DNA of 64,000 nt, from positions 15,277,327-15,341,326 of the forward strand of contig CM067357.1 in assembly GCA_034190875.2 (NCBI GenBank), given 5' to 3'. Positions 21,476 through 33,979 of the stretch are shown here, one piece after another. How positions within the stretch are numbered: the stretch's first letter is position 1; every line of letters starts with the position of its first letter. The notes beneath the pieces are model-generated. The model saw nothing but the letters and a program-made list of their open reading frames with translations, was not told the origin of the DNA and did not search any database. The position numbers and the translations under genes are program-made. This stretch comes from Urechis unicinctus (lineage: Eukaryota > Annelida > Polychaeta > Xenopneusta > Urechidae).

Positions 21476-24083
21476 GTTGATAAAGTATTGTTAAACCCAT
21501 GTTGGCAGTAACCCAGGTACGGATTTTGCAGTGGCAACTTGGTCAGCGCGGGACAGTGAATACTTGATCACACCATTCGCACATTGTTAGCGCCATTTGC
21601 TTTTGGTCACTAGTAATTGCAACAATAGATTATACTTTGGTAAAATAAATATTTTACACTTAGTCGGACAACACTGCTAACTGGGTGTAAGAGACTGAGC
21701 AACATTTGGTGCACTTATCAGTGTTTATTCGGGCCAGTTGAATTTAGATTCGGGCCACTGATTAAGACTGCTTACTAGCACGACAGGGCTGGTGATATTT
21801 TTTGAACTTGTCGAGCCCTGGGCACCTACCACTGAGGGCGTACATATTACCCACATATTCATAGGTAATTTCCACTAAAAGGATAAATAAATGGAACCAA
21901 GAATGTACATTTAATAACACTGCGTAATCATGTGTTATTGTAATTCGTAAAAGCAAATTGAGAACTATTTAGCAATAACTTTGTCATTATTTGTAGGCAT
22001 TAAATGATACATTCGGGAATATTGCAGGACATGAAATGGTTTTTGCAATCTAGATGTACAATCTCAACTACAACATAGACTAGAATTGGTTTGAACAGCT
22101 TCTTCTATGTTTTCCATGTATTGCTATGGGTGATCAATATAACTGCTGTTACCGCCTGATCAGACGCTGTCACATAACAGTATTTGCTATTTCAATGCAA
22201 GATCCAACTTTCCAATGAATTGTTAATCTGTCGTTGCAGCGTAATGTTGTATTTAATGTCTCATGACGCCCATGTTATTTGGTTAACTACCATTATAAAA
22301 TTACCTACTGTATTATTTGTATATCAGTTGATTACACGGTACGCAATGTTTCATAATATACAACTATTTGGCCATACCTTGATTGATTATGTTCCACATA
22401 CGCCGTTGCATTGACTCGTGTCTATTCAGAGTGACTGGAGTAAGTAAAATGTAATAGCCTTTCTGTTGGCTCGAAGAGTTGTGTGCATTTTGGCCAGCGG
22501 TGACTTCGTTGCTTGATGTTTTATGATAATGGCAACATATTTGGTTACATGACTGCATACCCCAATTATGGTTTACAGATGTGAAATCAACATAACACTC
22601 ATGCATTGCAAATTCGGCATTATCAGTACCTCTCCCATATGGTATGATCTCCTCATAAAAACATTAGCATGTAGCCTCAGCAATATTGCCTCTTTGAATA
22701 TATGATATTGGATTTGGACATACAATTACTTTTCATTCATTGTTCATCCTTTTCAGCCATACGATTTGACGGTGTCTGAGTCAAACAACGCAGCATCCAT
22801 GAGTATACAATGCTGGCTTCTATTCACCTATCTACAAAATGCCATCTTTTCAGTTATGTTTTCTTGGCTTGGATGTGCTGCTGTAAATAACATTTACAGA
22901 TGAACAGTGCATCATTACAGCTTACAACGTTTTGGATATATTCCCCGTCTGCCCTTGTTTAGATCAAGGAACAAACAACGTAAATTGCATTGAAATTACG
23001 TCTGTTATTCGAACAATGTTTGACATATTCTCATGACATTGACGACAGACGATAAAGTTAAGTTGGATTTGTACCTTTATTCTATAAATATTCCCCCATT
23101 ACACGTCTGGGTCAAGCTGTTTGTGCAAGCTTTGCATGAGCCTTGTCATGGTACCGGCGTGTTGGTTGAGGTCTATATGTGGTTGATCGCAATTATGATT
23201 AATTTCTGGCACAGCCGATATCTGACATCAGTTTGGATACTTCCCAGCTGAATGAATCCTACATAAAAAACCATCCAGCATTCACATGCCCCAACATCGG
23301 CCACTGCCCCCATTGACCACCAACTTCCTTCGACCACGAGCCGACAATGATCGCCACCCACCCCAGATCGACCACCGCCTCACATTTACCACAGAAGCCA
23401 CATCAAAGTTGCATTTGTTGAATAGAGTTTGAACCAGGCTGGGATTCAAAGAGCACATAGGATGATTTTCACAGAGCTGAGGTCGAACAACTATGAGCAT
23501 AGAGTAACGCATATAGAAAGTAAGCCCCGTAAAATGGCTGGGAAGTATGGGCGTTATTGTGTAGAACACCAATCTATGCCATAGTCAAACATGAGCCCTT
23601 CCCGCTACCACATCAAATTACATTGAATGTTTGACAAATTATTTAAATATAATCGGGTTACCATTTATAGGGGTTCGTATAACATTCGGAAAGCATCAAG
23701 ACTCATTGCCCTGACGTTGCAATAGACGGTTATGCTTTTGACCCGACACTTAATCTCTGGATCACGATATTGTCAGCTTAGTAACTAACAATCAACGGCA
23801 ACTTTATGTATACCTCTGGAACACACATGTATGTCATAGGTATGCATGTTTTTGATAGCCTGTTATGTTATTACATTGCCTATATAGTATAAATACAATG
23901 CTAGACGCTAGATGACATATTCACAAACTGACAGTATGAACAAGTGGAGGCAACCATGCCCGGCTTCAAGTCAGATATGTACTTGATGTTATTTGTGATC
24001 ATTCTGCAGTTCTTTCACGAATAATCTAGCAGAAAGTCTTAGGATTTTTCTGTTTCTAGAACTTTTACAAAATCAGGGTTGGT
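21476..24083. other. No recognisable gene
   Basis: AT-rich; only short frames. I see no splice-bounded exons or repeats that I can support. Confidence 0.45.
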
Positions 24084-24344
24084 CCGGATCATTTGACCAA
24101 GGCATACTTTTCATATTATATATCTCAAGAACAACACTTCAGCCCCTAACCATGTCGACAAAGCTAACTCAACCCACAGCGGCACCCGATTACCAGACGA
24201 ATCGGCAAGAACTGACAAAACGGTCGTTGGCTTCCTAGACGATTTGACAACGAACACCTATACAACAGAGAAGAGAGTTAAGAATGCACGATATGCAAGG
24301 ATGACACCGGATGAAATTAGATTGCTACAATTTAAAACCATGTA
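24084..24344 (+). other. Possible exon, unrecognised
   Basis: An 86-codon stretch without an early ATG is open and protein-like: KNNTSAPNHVDKANSTHSGT, RLPDESARTDKTVVGFLDDL, TEKRVKNARYARMTPDEIRL, LQFKTM and stop. TATATATCTCAAG is a weak acceptor. There is no domain that I know. Confidence 0.25.
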
Positions 24345-25149
24345 AGGCCATGCCTGCTTGTTATTGGCACTGTGTGCTGCTTATTGTCATTTTCTCACCT
24401 TACTTCTACGTGTTCCTAGGCATACGGCTGATATATATATGGGAGCTCTGGCACTTCCGGACTATGTTCGTATGTTGCTTTAGCTGCTTCTGTTTTTCTC
24501 GATATATTATGTAATGCGTGGCGGTCAACTGTATCTAGTTCTGCATCAGCTGTCTAGTTTTGCATTCGTTTCATATGTTGAAGCGAACAGTGTGTCAATA
24601 GAGAGGCTTCCGCAGCATGATCCCACCTGTGTACACGCCAGACCTCATGCAATCCTGAAAATGGTTTTCAGAACGCTAAACTCTTGATATTGGACATCAG
24701 CATGGATTATTCTACTCAGAAGAGCATTACATCAGATGATTACAAATGCATTGAGTATTGTGAAAGGGGAACAATTGGTGTATTGCGTATCGGATATGAA
24801 CCCTGCTCTCATGGATAGTCATTGTGGGGTCTGTGTTGCTTATTGGAAGTCAAATATATCATCGCAGAACACACTCGCATTTAAGATATATATAGGCGCA
24901 ATGTTGATTAAGAGCAACCTTATGTTATGGCATACTCGTTGTTAAATCAACGACCATTACAGAAATCGCATATACAGCAGATAAATGATGTTGACATCAA
25001 CAAAGGGCAACAAAATCCCCACAAAGAACGATGCAGCCATGCACACAAGATAATCACCCCGTATCTATCAAGCTATATATAAGTCATAATATCACACAAT
25101 TATTAACTATAAAACCAAAATGAAATTAATATTCGCATTAATTGCTTAG
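24345..25149. other. No recognisable gene
   Basis: Only short frames without features. Confidence 0.4.
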
Positions 25150-25440
25150 GTAAGGTATGGTAAATACAGAGTTTAAATGTGGGATGAATATGAAAACATA
25201 TGGTTAAAATGGTAAAAATGAGAAAATACACATTGAAGAAGATTATGCTAGGGCATGTCACCTCGCTGATTAACTGAACCAGGCCTTTATAAGTCTCTTG
25301 TCTAGACCGAAGTGGTGTGTTGCAGCTATGGCGTTCGCAAAGACCGTCTACTCGACCGTAATGATCCCATTGTCTACCGCAACCAACAGGTTTCTCTCAC
25401 TAGTCGCCTCCAGTGAGCACATTGTACCATAACACCCACG
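25150..25440 (-). mobile_element. SINE copy, diverged
   Basis: The family blocks AGTGGTGTGTTGCAGCTATG and CTAGTCGCCTCCAGTGAGCA are recognisable on the minus-sense orientation at 25310-25440, and the tail region (GTAAGGTATGGTAAATACAG) at about 25150. This is the most diverged long copy in the window. Confidence 0.6.
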
Positions 25441-26227
25441 GGTGCACATCCTTCAAGCATTAGCTTTGTTTTTATGTATTCGTCCATTGATAACATTGCG
25501 TATATTTCAGAAAGCACCCCATATTATTTAATTTCACTTAGTTCATATTTCATACCAAAGCAGCCCCTATAGTACAGTACACACTGCAAATGTAACTGTA
25601 AATATGAAGTAGAACTAAGGTATGGGAGCAACTGCAACCAACTTGTATCACAGGTGAGAACCTGAGTTATTCCTAATGACACCCGTCTTTGTTATCTGAC
25701 ACGGTCGTCGTAATCTGCGCAGAGTGATTACATAATCTACCGCCGCCCATGACGAACGGTCAATCTGCTGTAATCGTGCTGTAATTGCTATTGGTGCAGC
25801 GCAAACAACAGACGATTGCATTAATGACAATCAAATAAGAACGTGATATATGATTTTCAAAAACTTATGTTGCTAACCGGATAAGGGATCAACAAAACTA
25901 ATAGTTATATCACTTACATGACAAGACGTATGTCTGCAACAAAGGGTACAGGCATGCGGAGTGTGCAGTGTAAGGTAGATTTGTAATATATGGTGGATGC
26001 ACGTTTTATATGGAATTTGAACTGCATTGTGGATGGCACTGTAGATCGATGATGTAAAGAGGATGTGAGTTGTGTGGTAGATCTTCGCTTTATGATGGCT
26101 CTCGGATGTTTGTTGTTTGTTTGTTCACATTATTGTCATTTTTAGCAATTCAGGCTATGTGCGACAATGGTGGACGTGCGTTGGAATGTGTGTGTGTTGT
26201 CTACAGAGGATCTGTGGGGTGTGCCAA
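25441..26227. other. No recognisable gene
   Basis: Nothing that I can support. Confidence 0.4.
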
Positions 26228-26593
26228 TAATGCCCGAAATATCACTCATACCCTAAAAAATACGACATTTAGGCGTATTATCATCAGGCAATGTATTATT
26301 GGTGAGAATTGATACTATCACTGAAATATTATTTTTTAACGACTTCACTTTATGCATAGACTATATATCAAAGGTGATATACGATGTAAATATCATCTGG
26401 CCCTGCATATAATGCCCGAAATATCACTCATAACCTGAGGTATACGATATTTGGCGTTATTATCTGATATCAGGCGATTTATCATTGGTGAGAATTGATA
26501 CTGTCAATGATATATTATTTTTAACAACTTCACTTTATGCATAGCCCATACATCCAAGGGTGATATACGATGTAAATATCAACTGGACCTGTC
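26228..26593. repeat. Tandem duplication, two copies of about 183 bp
   Basis: Copies start AATGCCCGAAATATCACTCA at 26228 and 26411 and end CTGGCCCTG / CTGGACCTG. Both contain GGTGAGAATTGATACTxTCA and CTTTATGCATAG. Divergence between copies is roughly 10-15 percent by eye. Confidence 0.85.
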
Positions 26594-27059
26594 TGAGTAT
26601 TTAGGGGATGAGAAGTCATGCTGGATTTTTGGGTTAGATTTTATTTTAAGACATTAAATCGCCATTAGCCTTAAAGCATAATGCATCAATTTCTTTAGTA
26701 ATTCAATATGTGATAGCTCTCATGTGTGAGATGCGTCAATTTTCAACACGATCTCCGAAACCAAAACAATTGCTCAAACGTATATACAGTAATAACATGG
26801 TTCATATAATTACTGTACATCTCGGAATCACAATTATTCATAAAAGCAAGAGCACCCAAGACTACCATAGCGTTTTCAATAGAATTGTAAGAATTGCAAT
26901 AGTGTAGCAAGACACTTTATAAATAATAGGTGTAGCCTACATAATACAATAAATATATCGCTTGTCTCAGCTCACACAATTAATCTGCATTATATATGAA
27001 AGTCGCGGGATAGACGGTGAAGAGTTTCACTTTTGTGTCTGCAGTATGCATCTTCATGT
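26594..27059. other. Intergenic, AT-rich
   Basis: No gene seen. Confidence 0.4.
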
Positions 27060-27500
27060 GTATTTTTAGTTTGCGCGGTTTACTGAACGACACAGATGTC
27101 ACAATTATATGGCCTTTCACCAGTGGGTGTCCTCATATGAATAGTAATGTGAAATCTTCGTGGGAAACGCTTTCCATAACTGCCACATTTATATGGTTTC
27201 ACGGGATACGTTTCCTTATGTCCTTTTATGTTGCTCACTTAAACGACTTTCCACAGATGTCCCACATGGCATTTCACCAGTGTGTGTTCTCATGTGAACT
27301 TTTAGCGTTTGGCCCTGAGAGAATAGCTTTCCACATCTATCAAATTTGTATGGTCTTGCAGTATGCGCTCTTGTTGGTAATGTAAGGCCGCTTGATGAAC
27401 AGGATACCTTACCACCAATGTCAATTTTATGTGGTGTTTTACCAGTGTGCATTCTTGGATTTGGCATTGTGAGGATTGGGTTCACACTAAGGAAGCCAGG
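27060..27500 (-). pseudogene. Third C2H2 zinc-finger fragment, heavily decayed
   Basis: On the minus strand partial fingers are visible: [40 protein letters not shown], and MHTGKTPHKIDIGGKVSCSS, plus further finger remnants at 27080-27200. Several zinc-binding cysteines are replaced (CDxCGK becomes FDRCGK or IDIGGK) and frames change. It lies between the A and B zinc-finger copies but is clearly a more distant paralogue. Confidence 0.65.
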
Positions 27501-27547
27501 GTCACGCAGTACCGACACAAAACAGTTCACGGGTTTTGGGGTCGGCA

Positions 27548-27640
27548 ACTACAACAACAATCCAGGCTATTGGCCTCTAGTTGCCGAACTGCTTTACCTT
27601 GAAATTGAAACAACAACAACAACAATCCAGACTCGAGTTG
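27548..27640. repeat. CAACAA-rich direct repeat
   Basis: ACAACAACAATCCAG occurs at about 27551 and again, with an expanded (CAA)n run, at about 27609-27628, separated by 60 bases. Confidence 0.7.
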
Positions 27641-28903
27641 TATCTTCATACGTCGTCCATTAATCTATCTCCCTCATACGTGCCCAAGCTTTACAGCCCT
27701 CATCATCATTTTCTTCACCTAACCAACACTTGGCCTGCCGTTGTCAATGATGCCAAGATGTTGACTGGTCCTTATAAGGATTGACTAGGGTCTTCATCCT
27801 GCCTTTGTCTTTCGTCTAACAGTAGGGATGGTCCTTAACGCTGCTTATATACACGAATAAAGGATAGCTCCATAATAATCCACGGTGACGTCGGTATGCT
27901 AAGCATAGTTATCGTCAATGAATTACAGTCTTCATATGCAGCTCTATATCAGCAAGTAAACCATTAAGTTGACCTCCATACGCGTCAATGTTGTTCGCTT
28001 CAATCATTGAAGAAAACCATGTCACGAAGCCTCTGCTTCAAAAGAGGTAAAAGCCACAAGTATATCACACTTGTTTCAACATCTCGTTACGTTGTAAGGT
28101 ACGTTTCCAATTCAGCATATTCTTCGTTAACTTAGTAACAATATGACTGTTAGAATCGACAACTTCACACTGTGAAATGTTTGTGGTTCAATAGTAAAGG
28201 TCGATTCAATATATGTAGTTTCTTATTTTAATAGAAGCATACTGATTCGTTCTGTAGATGTAATTCCTGGTTCAATAGCAAGAGTAACAAGATTGTGAGG
28301 AAAAGACGATTCATACTGTTACCATGATCTGGATCTCAAATGTCAAAGCATCAGTCAAGTTCAGTTACAGACCTATTCTCACCTACCGTCTGTCTTCATC
28401 ATAGATCAAGGTAATCAATGATTTCAAATGAATTTCATCAGTAAGGGATATCATCAGGTCGTTCATGAACGAAATATAACGCTGGAAATTAAAGGTGTTC
28501 AACTCAATTACCTCGAATTCATTTGTTAGTGTTGATCCATTTAAATTCAGTGACGGACGAGGAGACTTCATTTCGTCTGTTATTGACGACTGTGTTGCAG
28601 CTGAAAAAATTCTTCATTTCCTGGAAATTGTCCTCATGCTTTTATCACATGTAAATGTATAGCGTGCATTCTAGATTTCCGTTAATTTAACTTTTAACAT
28701 GAACCCTTGACAGCTGTGGAATTGAGAAGCTAACCCATTTCGTGACATCCTCACAGCTGATAAACACGCATACATAGACATTCATGCTAATAAGACCACC
28801 CATACTTCCTTGTTCAATTGTGGAATAATGCATAGCAATAAGCTACTAACTTCACTAACTTTATACTCTATTTAAGTCCTGTAATAAGTAACCATGTGAA
28901 GCG
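27641..28903. other. Non-coding stretch
   Basis: No gene supported; the B duplication begins at its right end. Confidence 0.45.
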
Positions 28904-29202
28904 TATATTTTGATGCCATCAGCCTTTATACTGTGATAATGAGTGATAGAGTTTATTGCCCATCACGTTTTTCTACCGTTCATATGTCAGACCCACCGCA
29001 AAAAGTTTAACATGGAAACAGATGATACGACACTTTTATATAGTAACATTTCTGACAAACATAAGATATCTTCATCACTATCGAATCAATTAGTCCTCTT
29101 TGTGCGTCTTTCTGTAAAATTTGTATGGTTTTTAAACAATGTGTCCTCATATGTTATATAAGACGGCTCCATGTAGATTATAGGCTTTCCACAAATGTCA
29201 CA

Positions 29203-30699
29203 TTAACGAGGTTTTTCACCAGTATGCGTTCTCATATGTTCTTTAACATTACTTCCACGATTGAAAGACTTCCCATAAACATCACATTTGTAAGGTTTGT
29301 CGCCGGTATGCATTTTCATATGTCGTCCAAGATGGCCTCCGTGAATGAAAGACTTTCCGCAGATGTCACATGTGTACGGCCTTTCACCCGTATGCGTTCT
29401 TGTATGTGTTTTTAGGCTGCTCATTTGCGTGTACGTTTTTCCGCAGATATCACATTTATATGGCTTGTCACCTGTGTGCGTCCTCGTGTGTCTTCTAAAA
29501 TGGCTTCCCTGAATAAAAGACTTGCCACAGATGTCACATGTGTACGGTTTTTCACCAGTATGCGTTCTCGTATGAACTTTTAGGTTGCTCACTACAATGA
29601 ACGACTTTCCACAAATATCACATTTATATGGTTTTTCACCAGTGTGCTGTTTAGTATGTCTTTTAAGGACGTTCACGTGAGTGAACGACCTCCCACAGAT
29701 ATCACATTTATACGGTTTTTCACCAGTGTGCGTTCAGGTATGTGTTTTTAGGGCGCTAATTTGAATGAATGCCTTTCCACAGACAACACATTTATACGGT
29801 TTTTCACCAGTGTGCGTTCTCCTATGAATCTTTAGATGGCTTCCATGGTTGAAAGACTTTCCACAAATGTCACATTTGTAAGGCTTTTCACCGGCATGTA
29901 TTCTCAGATGTCGGTCAAGATGGCTTCCATGAACGAAAGACTGTCCACAAATGTCACATGTGTACGGTTTATCACAAGAATGCTTTCTCGTATGTTTTCT
30001 TAGGTTACTCCCGTCAGCGAACGACTTTCCACAGTTATCACACCTATATGGTTTGTCACCAGTGTGCGTTCTCATATGTTTCTTAAGATTGTTTCTACGA
30101 TTGAAACACTTCCCACAAATGTCACATTTGCACGCCTGGCCTCTGGAATTCGCTATCTTATGATTTGTTGGATTGTTCCCGTAAGTGAAGGCCGTCCCAA
30201 ATATGACACATTGGATCCCCCATATGTGCGTCGTCTCGGAGACCATCGTACGATTTCCAGCAACACAATGTATATTATCGTGCACATCAAAAGTTCTTTG
30301 CTTCTCTCGCACATGTCCATGAATATTCATTTCCCTATCACCGATCCGATTTGAGCTGTCCTTATTCATTTCACATCCTTGTTCATAGGCATAATTCTCT
30401 ACATGCTTCTCGAGCGCGCCAGACTTGATGACGATGGCACCATTGGCTCCTAATTCACAAGGAATATTGCCAGAAATGTGAACAGGCGATGACCCGTCTG
30501 AGTTGCTATGATCAATACACACTCTTTTATAATCCTGAAGCAATGTAGATTTGTCCGAGAATAAGTTATCACTGACATCATCAGGGTCCTCCAGTTTTAT
30601 CATGGCTTTGACGTCTTCCATACTCGTGTATTCATTTCCGTCTGCCAGTAATGACGATGTGTTGGACATTCCCTGTAAAACAGGTTCATGAATCAATGT
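29203..30699 (-). pseudogene. C2H2 zinc-finger gene, copy B: one frame with a single TGA
   Basis: After the acceptor CTTTCCTAATCCAG (exon start 30699) one frame runs to 29203, about 499 codons, broken only by TGA at 29736-29734, where the finger should read HTRTHTG. It encodes an acidic N-terminal region of about 180 residues ([20 protein letters not shown] ... [16 protein letters not shown]) and about 11 C2H2 fingers joined by HTGEKPY linkers. The last finger has lost its second cysteine (CDVYGKSF). KRAB, SCAN or BTB domains are not visible. The TGA is the CpG-transition product of CGA, so it could be a recent mutation, a polymorphism or a sequencing error. If so the gene would give a DNA-binding regulator; if fixed, a truncated five-finger product. 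A degenerate further finger lies past the shared TAA. An upstream exon with the start codon is expected. Confidence 0.8.
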
Positions 30700-30783
30700 C
30701 TGGATTAGGAAAGATAAAAAAAGTCATATATGCATTTCTACATTTGGACGCCAAAACATATATAAAATATCAGTGGGTCACAC

Positions 30784-31405
30784 CCAGGGTCTCAGCCAGA
30801 GACCCTTCCATCCATGGACGGGTGAGTCGTAAATTTGGACTGGAACTTCCCCCTATAGCCCGTCCACCCGCCAGCCCGTCCACGCGCCTCCCAGGCCGGA
30901 TACAAGGAATTAGCTGGGCCAGTTGTAATAGCTCATTTAAAGACAAACAGCGACGCAGCACGTTGGCCGCTCATCTACGATCGAAATAAATACATTCTGT
31001 TTGATAACGCTATTTATGACGCATGGGGTTTTATCAACGTCATAATTTAACGATGGTGAATGGAGTTACGACCAGCTTCACCTCCTCGCAAAACAAAGTT
31101 CCCAGTCCATGTCGATATTATACCTTCTCTAAAATGATACTAGATATGTTCGAAGTTTGTAGGAATAATGACAACTAGAAGGCTGGCATACATTGTGCAC
31201 GGTTGTTTGGACCATCATTCTGAAATGTCGTCCTCGCGGCGCGGTATCCCATGATCTTATAAACTTTTGGTCTACACTGTTGGCTAGGGAATGAAGCTCA
31301 CACATTGCAATTGGGTGAAATATCATGATAATAAGTTGGTCACAACGTGATGACGGGCTTGGGGTGGGGATGGACGGGCAGTTTTCAAATCCTGGCTAAG
31401 ACCAT
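30784..31405. mobile_element. Non-autonomous hAT-like DNA transposon (622 bp) in duplication copy B
   Basis: It is flanked by GGTCACAC at 30776-30783 and 31406-31413. Copy A has the uninterrupted site once (near 3846-3854, complement). Ends are imperfect inverted repeats: AGGGTCTCAGCCAG at the left, and ATGGTCTTAGCCAG read inward from the right (12 of 14). An 8-bp duplication with CAGGG-type termini is the hAT pattern. No transposase frame is inside, so it must have been mobilised in trans. Confidence 0.75.
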
Positions 31406-31690
31406 GGTCACACCCCTTTTCCTTAGTTGCAAAATTTCCTCTAACCATTTAACAACATTCTATATATCATGTTTACTGTGAGATGAACGGTGACCATATA
31501 GAAGTAGACATCAGCATATTTGTTCGGAACATAATATGGGTACAAAGATTAGCACTAATTTGTACTGGAGATTTTCCTTCAGCGACGGACATCATGTTTT
31601 CCACACGCAAACAAATTATCCTTTTGGAATACAGCAAACCATTTAAAACATGAACATTAAACGCAGAAATCCAGATTTTTCAAAGAATAT

Positions 31691-31825
31691 TTAATCACTG
31701 ACTTCATAAGGGGCCTCCAGTTTTATCTCGGCTTTGACGTCTTCCATTCTCGTGTATTCACTTCCGTCTGCCAGTAATGACGATGTGTTGGACATCTCCT
31801 GTAACACAGGTTCATTAATGAATGT
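31691..31825 (-). pseudogene. Duplicated 5' exon of the zinc-finger gene, copy B
   Basis: TTTTCTAAACTAG acceptor followed by [20 protein letters not shown] ... MEDVKAEIKLEAPYEVSD and a stop. It is the counterpart of 3449-3631 in copy A. Confidence 0.6.
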
Positions 31826-32078
31826 CTAGTTTAGAAAACATAAAAAGCCATACATTCATTTTTACATTAGGGCGCCCAAACATATATACAATCTCAGTGG
31901 ATAACTGATATTTTCCCCAGTAATTTGGGTGACATACCTTTTCCTAAATGGCGAAATTTCCATTTAATGTGTGCTGAATGCTTGCAATATAGAAGTAGGC
32001 AATTGCACTCAGACATATTTGTTCGGAACATAATATGGGTACCATGAATAGCATTTAACCAAGTGTTGGCAATATTGG

Positions 32079-32700
32079 TCACTTGTGCTGGAGATAAGTG
32101 TGAAAAGAAGAGTCATAATTGTGCCATGTCGTTGAATTCGGGGGCTCTTGAAGGAGTGCTGCTATTTCCTTTTCCCCTGGTCCTATGAACCATGTACGGA
32201 GTCCATTTGAGCTCTCTGACGGCGTCTCGGCATGCATCATAAAACCATGGTTTGTATATCTCTTTGGAATGTCCCATGCCTTCTTTGTGGACGTCTTGTT
32301 GTTCAGTTTCGATATTTGTGTTCTTCGACAGCATCTAAACATGCTGATCCGTTCCTAGAGGCAAGCAAGTATTAGATTTATTATTCAATATGCCAAACTC
32401 TTTTGTATGATGAATTGTTCTATCTTGTGACTAATGTCGTTTGTACCCTGACATCCCCACAAATCACTGTGGGAATTGGAATCACCCAGCGGCAAATAAG
32501 GGGATGGCAGTTGACTGATCAAAGGATCAATGTATCTCTGTACAATGTAGAAGCCTGGTGGTGGGTACAGAGAACACACAGCTATGGTGTTGTGAAGGGT
32601 AACACTAATGGCTATTGCTGGAAGATGCGTGTTCAGAGGAAGGAATACATGGGAGACATCTTGCTTTACTAGCACAGACGCCTCTCCCACGGCTATTCCA
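32079..32700 (-). pseudogene. LINE ORF2 fragment: APE endonuclease piece and rearranged linker
   Basis: At 32690-32385 the minus strand reads MGEASVLVKQDVSHVFLPLN ... LGDSNSHSDLWGCQGTNDIS, the middle of an APE-type endonuclease; the catalytic GDFNAHSDLWG motif is altered to GDSNSHSDLWG. After a gap, 32342-32107 encodes SKLNNKTSTKKAWDIPKRYT with the same misplaced block as at 2852-2935. It belongs to the family represented at 39.6-41.7 kb. Confidence 0.75.
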
Positions 32701-32705
32701 TCCCA

Positions 32706-32983
32706 CTGTTCAGGCTGCTAAGGTAAGTATAGAGTTTAACGGCACATCATCACTTATGTGTTATATGGTGCCAACAAAGGTAAAAATATAAGATAAGATC
32801 GTCCTGATCAAGCAGCCACCTTCTGGGATAAATTGAAAAAAAAGAGTGGATGATGATGAAAAAGATAACAATGCAAACAATATCCTAGGGCAAGTCACCA
32901 CCAGCCAATTGACTGGACCAGGCCATCCCAGCCTAGCATAGGCGAAATCCGGGCCAAAGTAGTGTGTTGCAGACATGACCGTC
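32706..32983 (-). mobile_element. SINE copy, 5'-truncated
   Basis: The 3' tail (GGTAAGTATAGAGTTTAACG on plus) begins at 32706; the body continues through CTTCTGGGATAAATTG and GGCGAAATCCGGGCCAAAGT. It stops at about 32983 before the leader portion. Confidence 0.85.
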
Positions 32984-33045
32984 ACAAGGACGATTCCATC
33001 ATGACACGGGATGCTAGAGAAAAAAAAATTGGTGCTTACAGAGTC

Positions 33046-33924
33046 AGCATGGTGTTTACCGAGGAGCGAGTGTTGTCCGCCTATGGAGAAGTTAAGAAGC
33101 AGTATTGTTTCAACTACGACTTGAGGCCAAAACAGCTGGAATGCTTGACTAGCGTGATAAACCGCCAGCACACACTCGCAGTGCTACCCACGGGCTATGG
33201 CAAAAGTGACATTTATTCAGTTGGTTTTAGACGTCCTGTGCCATTTTGCTTTGGTAGTAATGCCACTCGTAAGTCTAATGACCGACATGGCATCAAAGTA
33301 CGGAGACAGGGGTGTGAAAGTATGCCCTATAAGCAGACGGGCCGAAATGAAGAATCATCAGCTTGTTGGTCTGGCAGAAGGATTGTTCTCCATTCTCTTG
33401 ATCTCACCAGAAGCACTGACGTTAATGGAAAAGTGGAGGAAGCTATTCTTGGAATCTGACCAGTACATATCAGGACTTTGTCAGGTGGCAGATCCCATCT
33501 ACTTATACAATGGTGAGTTCGAACTGCTTGTTAACAGTATTCTATAGCTGAAGCATATATCAGTACGTGAATTGACGCTTATATCAATTGGGTGTTTCTG
33601 TAGGGGGCAGAGCTTCCGCCCAGCCTACATCTATCTAGTTTTTTTGACCGTACTCCCTTATTGCTTACCACGGCCACCTGTACTGCCAACCTCAGGAGGG
33701 CTATGATAAAACTCCTCCACATTCCAAGTCTGAAGACTATCGCCGTTATCCCCGACAGGTATCTGAATGACGAAAAAAAGCGACTGTGAACTTGATATGT
33801 TTTATGATACACTTTGAGTAGTATTTGTTTCCGTCTTACTGTGTAGGCCAAACATCAAACTGCACTACCACCATGAGCATTGCCCAGGTCCCGATGACAG
33901 TATCGACTGGTATCTGAGACAAAG
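33046..33924 (+). pseudogene. RecQ-like DNA helicase remnant, spliced
   Basis: The first part reads YDLRPKQLECLTSVINRQHT and AVLPTGYGKS (33178-33207), a Walker A motif in the RecQ style. In a shifted frame follow PLVSLMTDMASKYGDRGVKV and LISPEAL. A second exon (33604-33758) has GQSFRPAY and TATCTANLRRAMIKLL. A third (33848-33924) joins across a good intron (CCCGACAG/GTATCT ... CTGTGTAG/GCC) to give VIPDRPNIKLHYHHEHCPG, the motif III to IV region. The Walker B DEAH segment is missing between the first two exons and two frameshifts are present. The third exon ends exactly where an antisense LINE tail begins. It could be a decayed host gene or part of a mobile element. Confidence 0.6.
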
Positions 33925-33947
33925 GTAAGGTAAGTATAGGGTTTAAC

Positions 33948-33979
33948 GGCACACCAACACTAGTGTGTTATATGGTGCC
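33948..33979 (-). ncRNA. Conserved 3' stem-loop of LINE/SINE RNA
   Basis: On the plus strand GGCAC-3 nt-AACAC-4 nt-GTGTT-5 nt-GTGCC, giving two stacked five-pair stems. The same arrangement ends SINE copies. In LINE H (43306-43337) the inner pair is G-C instead of A-T with identical spacing. It is probably the structure recognised by the element's reverse transcriptase. Confidence 0.6.

Larger units (their letters stand above)
28904..32345 (-). repeat. Segmental duplication copy B (inverted copy of 2812-5727)
   Basis: It contains, in reverse order, the same 3' flank, zinc-finger exon, upstream duplicate exon and rearranged LINE linker as copy A. It differs by a 622-bp insertion with 8-bp target duplication. 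A and B point toward each other, 23 kb apart. Confidence 0.85.

Noticed and set aside
23170..23570. Proline-rich plus-strand tract and opposing Trp-rich minus-strand ORFs
   Set aside because: C-rich repeats (CCACC-type words) explain both; no domain or splice context.
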